This document shows positions 26,291-26,979 of a DNA stretch of 26,979 nucleotides, in pieces. Position numbers and translations under genes: made by a program. Origin of the DNA: MGBC114844 sp910585855 (GTDB lineage: Bacteria > Bacillota > Clostridia > Lachnospirales > Lachnospiraceae); assembly GCA_965646165.1 (NCBI GenBank), contig CBFFYP010000063.1:1-26979 (forward strand), written 5' to 3'. Position 1 is the first letter of the stretch. Each line of letters opens with the position of its first letter. A model generated the notes under the pieces. The model searched no databases, had not been told where the DNA came from, and saw nothing but the letters and a program-made list of their open reading frames with translations.

Positions 26291-26371
26291 CAGCCTCATC
26301 CTTCCTTCCCAAATCTACTCTTTTTCCTATCAAAAAAATTTATAAATTTGCTTCACTAAAACGCTGAAATA

Positions 26372-26400
26372 ATCATACACCTTTTTTCTAATTCTGTAAA
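26372..26400 (-). promoter_or_regulatory. Predicted sigma-A promoter of gltB-gltD
   Basis: On the minus strand TTTACA (26395-26400) and TATGAT (26372-26377) are 17 bases apart, about 75 bases before the gltB start. A TTGACA also lies about 18 bases further upstream, near 26422-26427. No riboswitch-like structure is evident in the short leader. Confidence 0.6.
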
Positions 26401-26427
26401 CCACTTTTTTATCTAAAATTGTCAAAT

Positions 26428-26663
26428 AATTCGTCTACTAAATATAAATAAAAATATATTCCAATAATTGCAAATAAAATTCCTGAATAAACTCCAATAA
26501 ACAAACAATTTTTCTAGATTTTAATAAAAAAATCTTAATAAAAAATTCCTTTTTCTTTTAAAATTCTTCTGCTTTTCTAAAATTGTTTGTAAATTGTTCC
26601 TTTATTTTTATTTTACTTTTGCAAGTTTTGTTATATAATCCTGCACTTTTGTATACTGTTGAA
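26428..26663. other. Very AT-rich spacer upstream of gltB
   Basis: About 235 bases made largely of A and T. No gene is seen. It contains a plus-strand promoter-like pair, TTTTAC (26611-26616) and TATAAT (26634-26639) 17 bases apart, which points into the foldback repeat that follows. Confidence 0.5.
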
Positions 26664-26979
26664 CGCAGGACACCAGATTCGAAAACGGTAGGCAGCCTGC
26701 TGTTCCGGTTTCCAAAAAGCAAGAAGTTCTAAGACTTCTGCCGTTCTATGCATCCAACCAGACAGACCGGGGCGCAATTCGCCCTCATTTCAGCCGAAAC
26801 GAAACAAGCATAAGGAAAGATTTTACCAACCAAAAAATATTCTCTTCCCTATTCTCCGGGCTAAACACGCCCCTTTTTTTTCACACCCTGCATGGAAACA
26901 GGATGTGAAAAAAATCTTAGGTTTTCGAGCAGAAGTCCAAGAACTTCTAACTTTTTTCCAAAGTCACTGCAGGCTGCCC
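26664..26979. repeat. Foldback repeat A unit, cut by the window end (copy 5)
   Basis: It begins near GGACACCAGATTCG at 26668 (tag variant ACACC for ACGCC), has the T-stem-A hairpin at about 26873-26913, and reaches CTGCAGGCTGCCC at the window end, just inside the second arm. Its last 48 bases equal window bases 1-48, so copy 1 continues it exactly. No left terminal inverted repeat is recognisable. Confidence 0.8.

Noticed and set aside
26300..26371. Riboswitch in the gltB leader
   Set aside because: The leader is only about 70 bases and AT-rich, with no stable paired elements or known conserved core.

Overview
The window is low-GC, AT-rich DNA of a gut-type Clostridia, most likely Lachnospiraceae. 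This rests on gene content and style: full-length gltB/gltD, a PD-(D/E)XK 'transposase' of the Rpn family, a clostridial ferritin-like protein, and an HscC-type Hsp70 next to giant TPR proteins. I see no rRNA, tRNA, CRISPR array or intact insertion sequence.

Layout. 1-540: right part of a composite foldback repeat. 958-3346 (+): Rpn-type nuclease, VanZ-like membrane protein and a TreR-like GntR regulator. 3496-12343 (-): a chaperone block reading TPR-B, TPR-A, hscC; both TPR proteins start with a J-like domain in which the Hsp70-contacting HPD is replaced by NPE. 12440-13232: complete foldback repeat. 13265-16282 (-): RNA-repair genes (RNA ligase, HD-Pnk end-healing enzyme) followed by a membrane-anchored protein with a DUF3298-like domain. 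16361-18000: repeats around a ferritin-like gene. 18101-19596 (+): MFS efflux protein preceded by a strong promoter, a 28-codon leader peptide and mutually exclusive hairpins that look like a translational attenuator. 19661-20200: nested palindromic repeats. 20220-26290 (-): gltB-gltD, glutamate synthase. 26664-26979: left part of another foldback repeat.

The most unusual content is the repeats. About a dozen intergenic palindromic units, 25 to 350 bp, share a 5' tag (G)GGGACGC and a 3' tag GCTGTT(T/G)(C/G)TTGAC. Their stems differ in sequence from unit to unit but stay self-complementary. Larger copies carry two such units facing each other, bounded by terminal inverted repeats of the type CTTTAATTAGGCTTTTGG. 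No enzyme for them is encoded here. The first and last 48 bases of the window are identical and lie inside one of these units, so the window is either a contig broken at a repeat or one whose ends can be joined.

How the genes work together: hscC with the two TPR proteins is probably one chaperone system; the ligase and HD-Pnk are complementary steps of RNA break repair; gltB and gltD are the two subunits of NADPH glutamate synthase. The other genes look like independent units separated by repeats.
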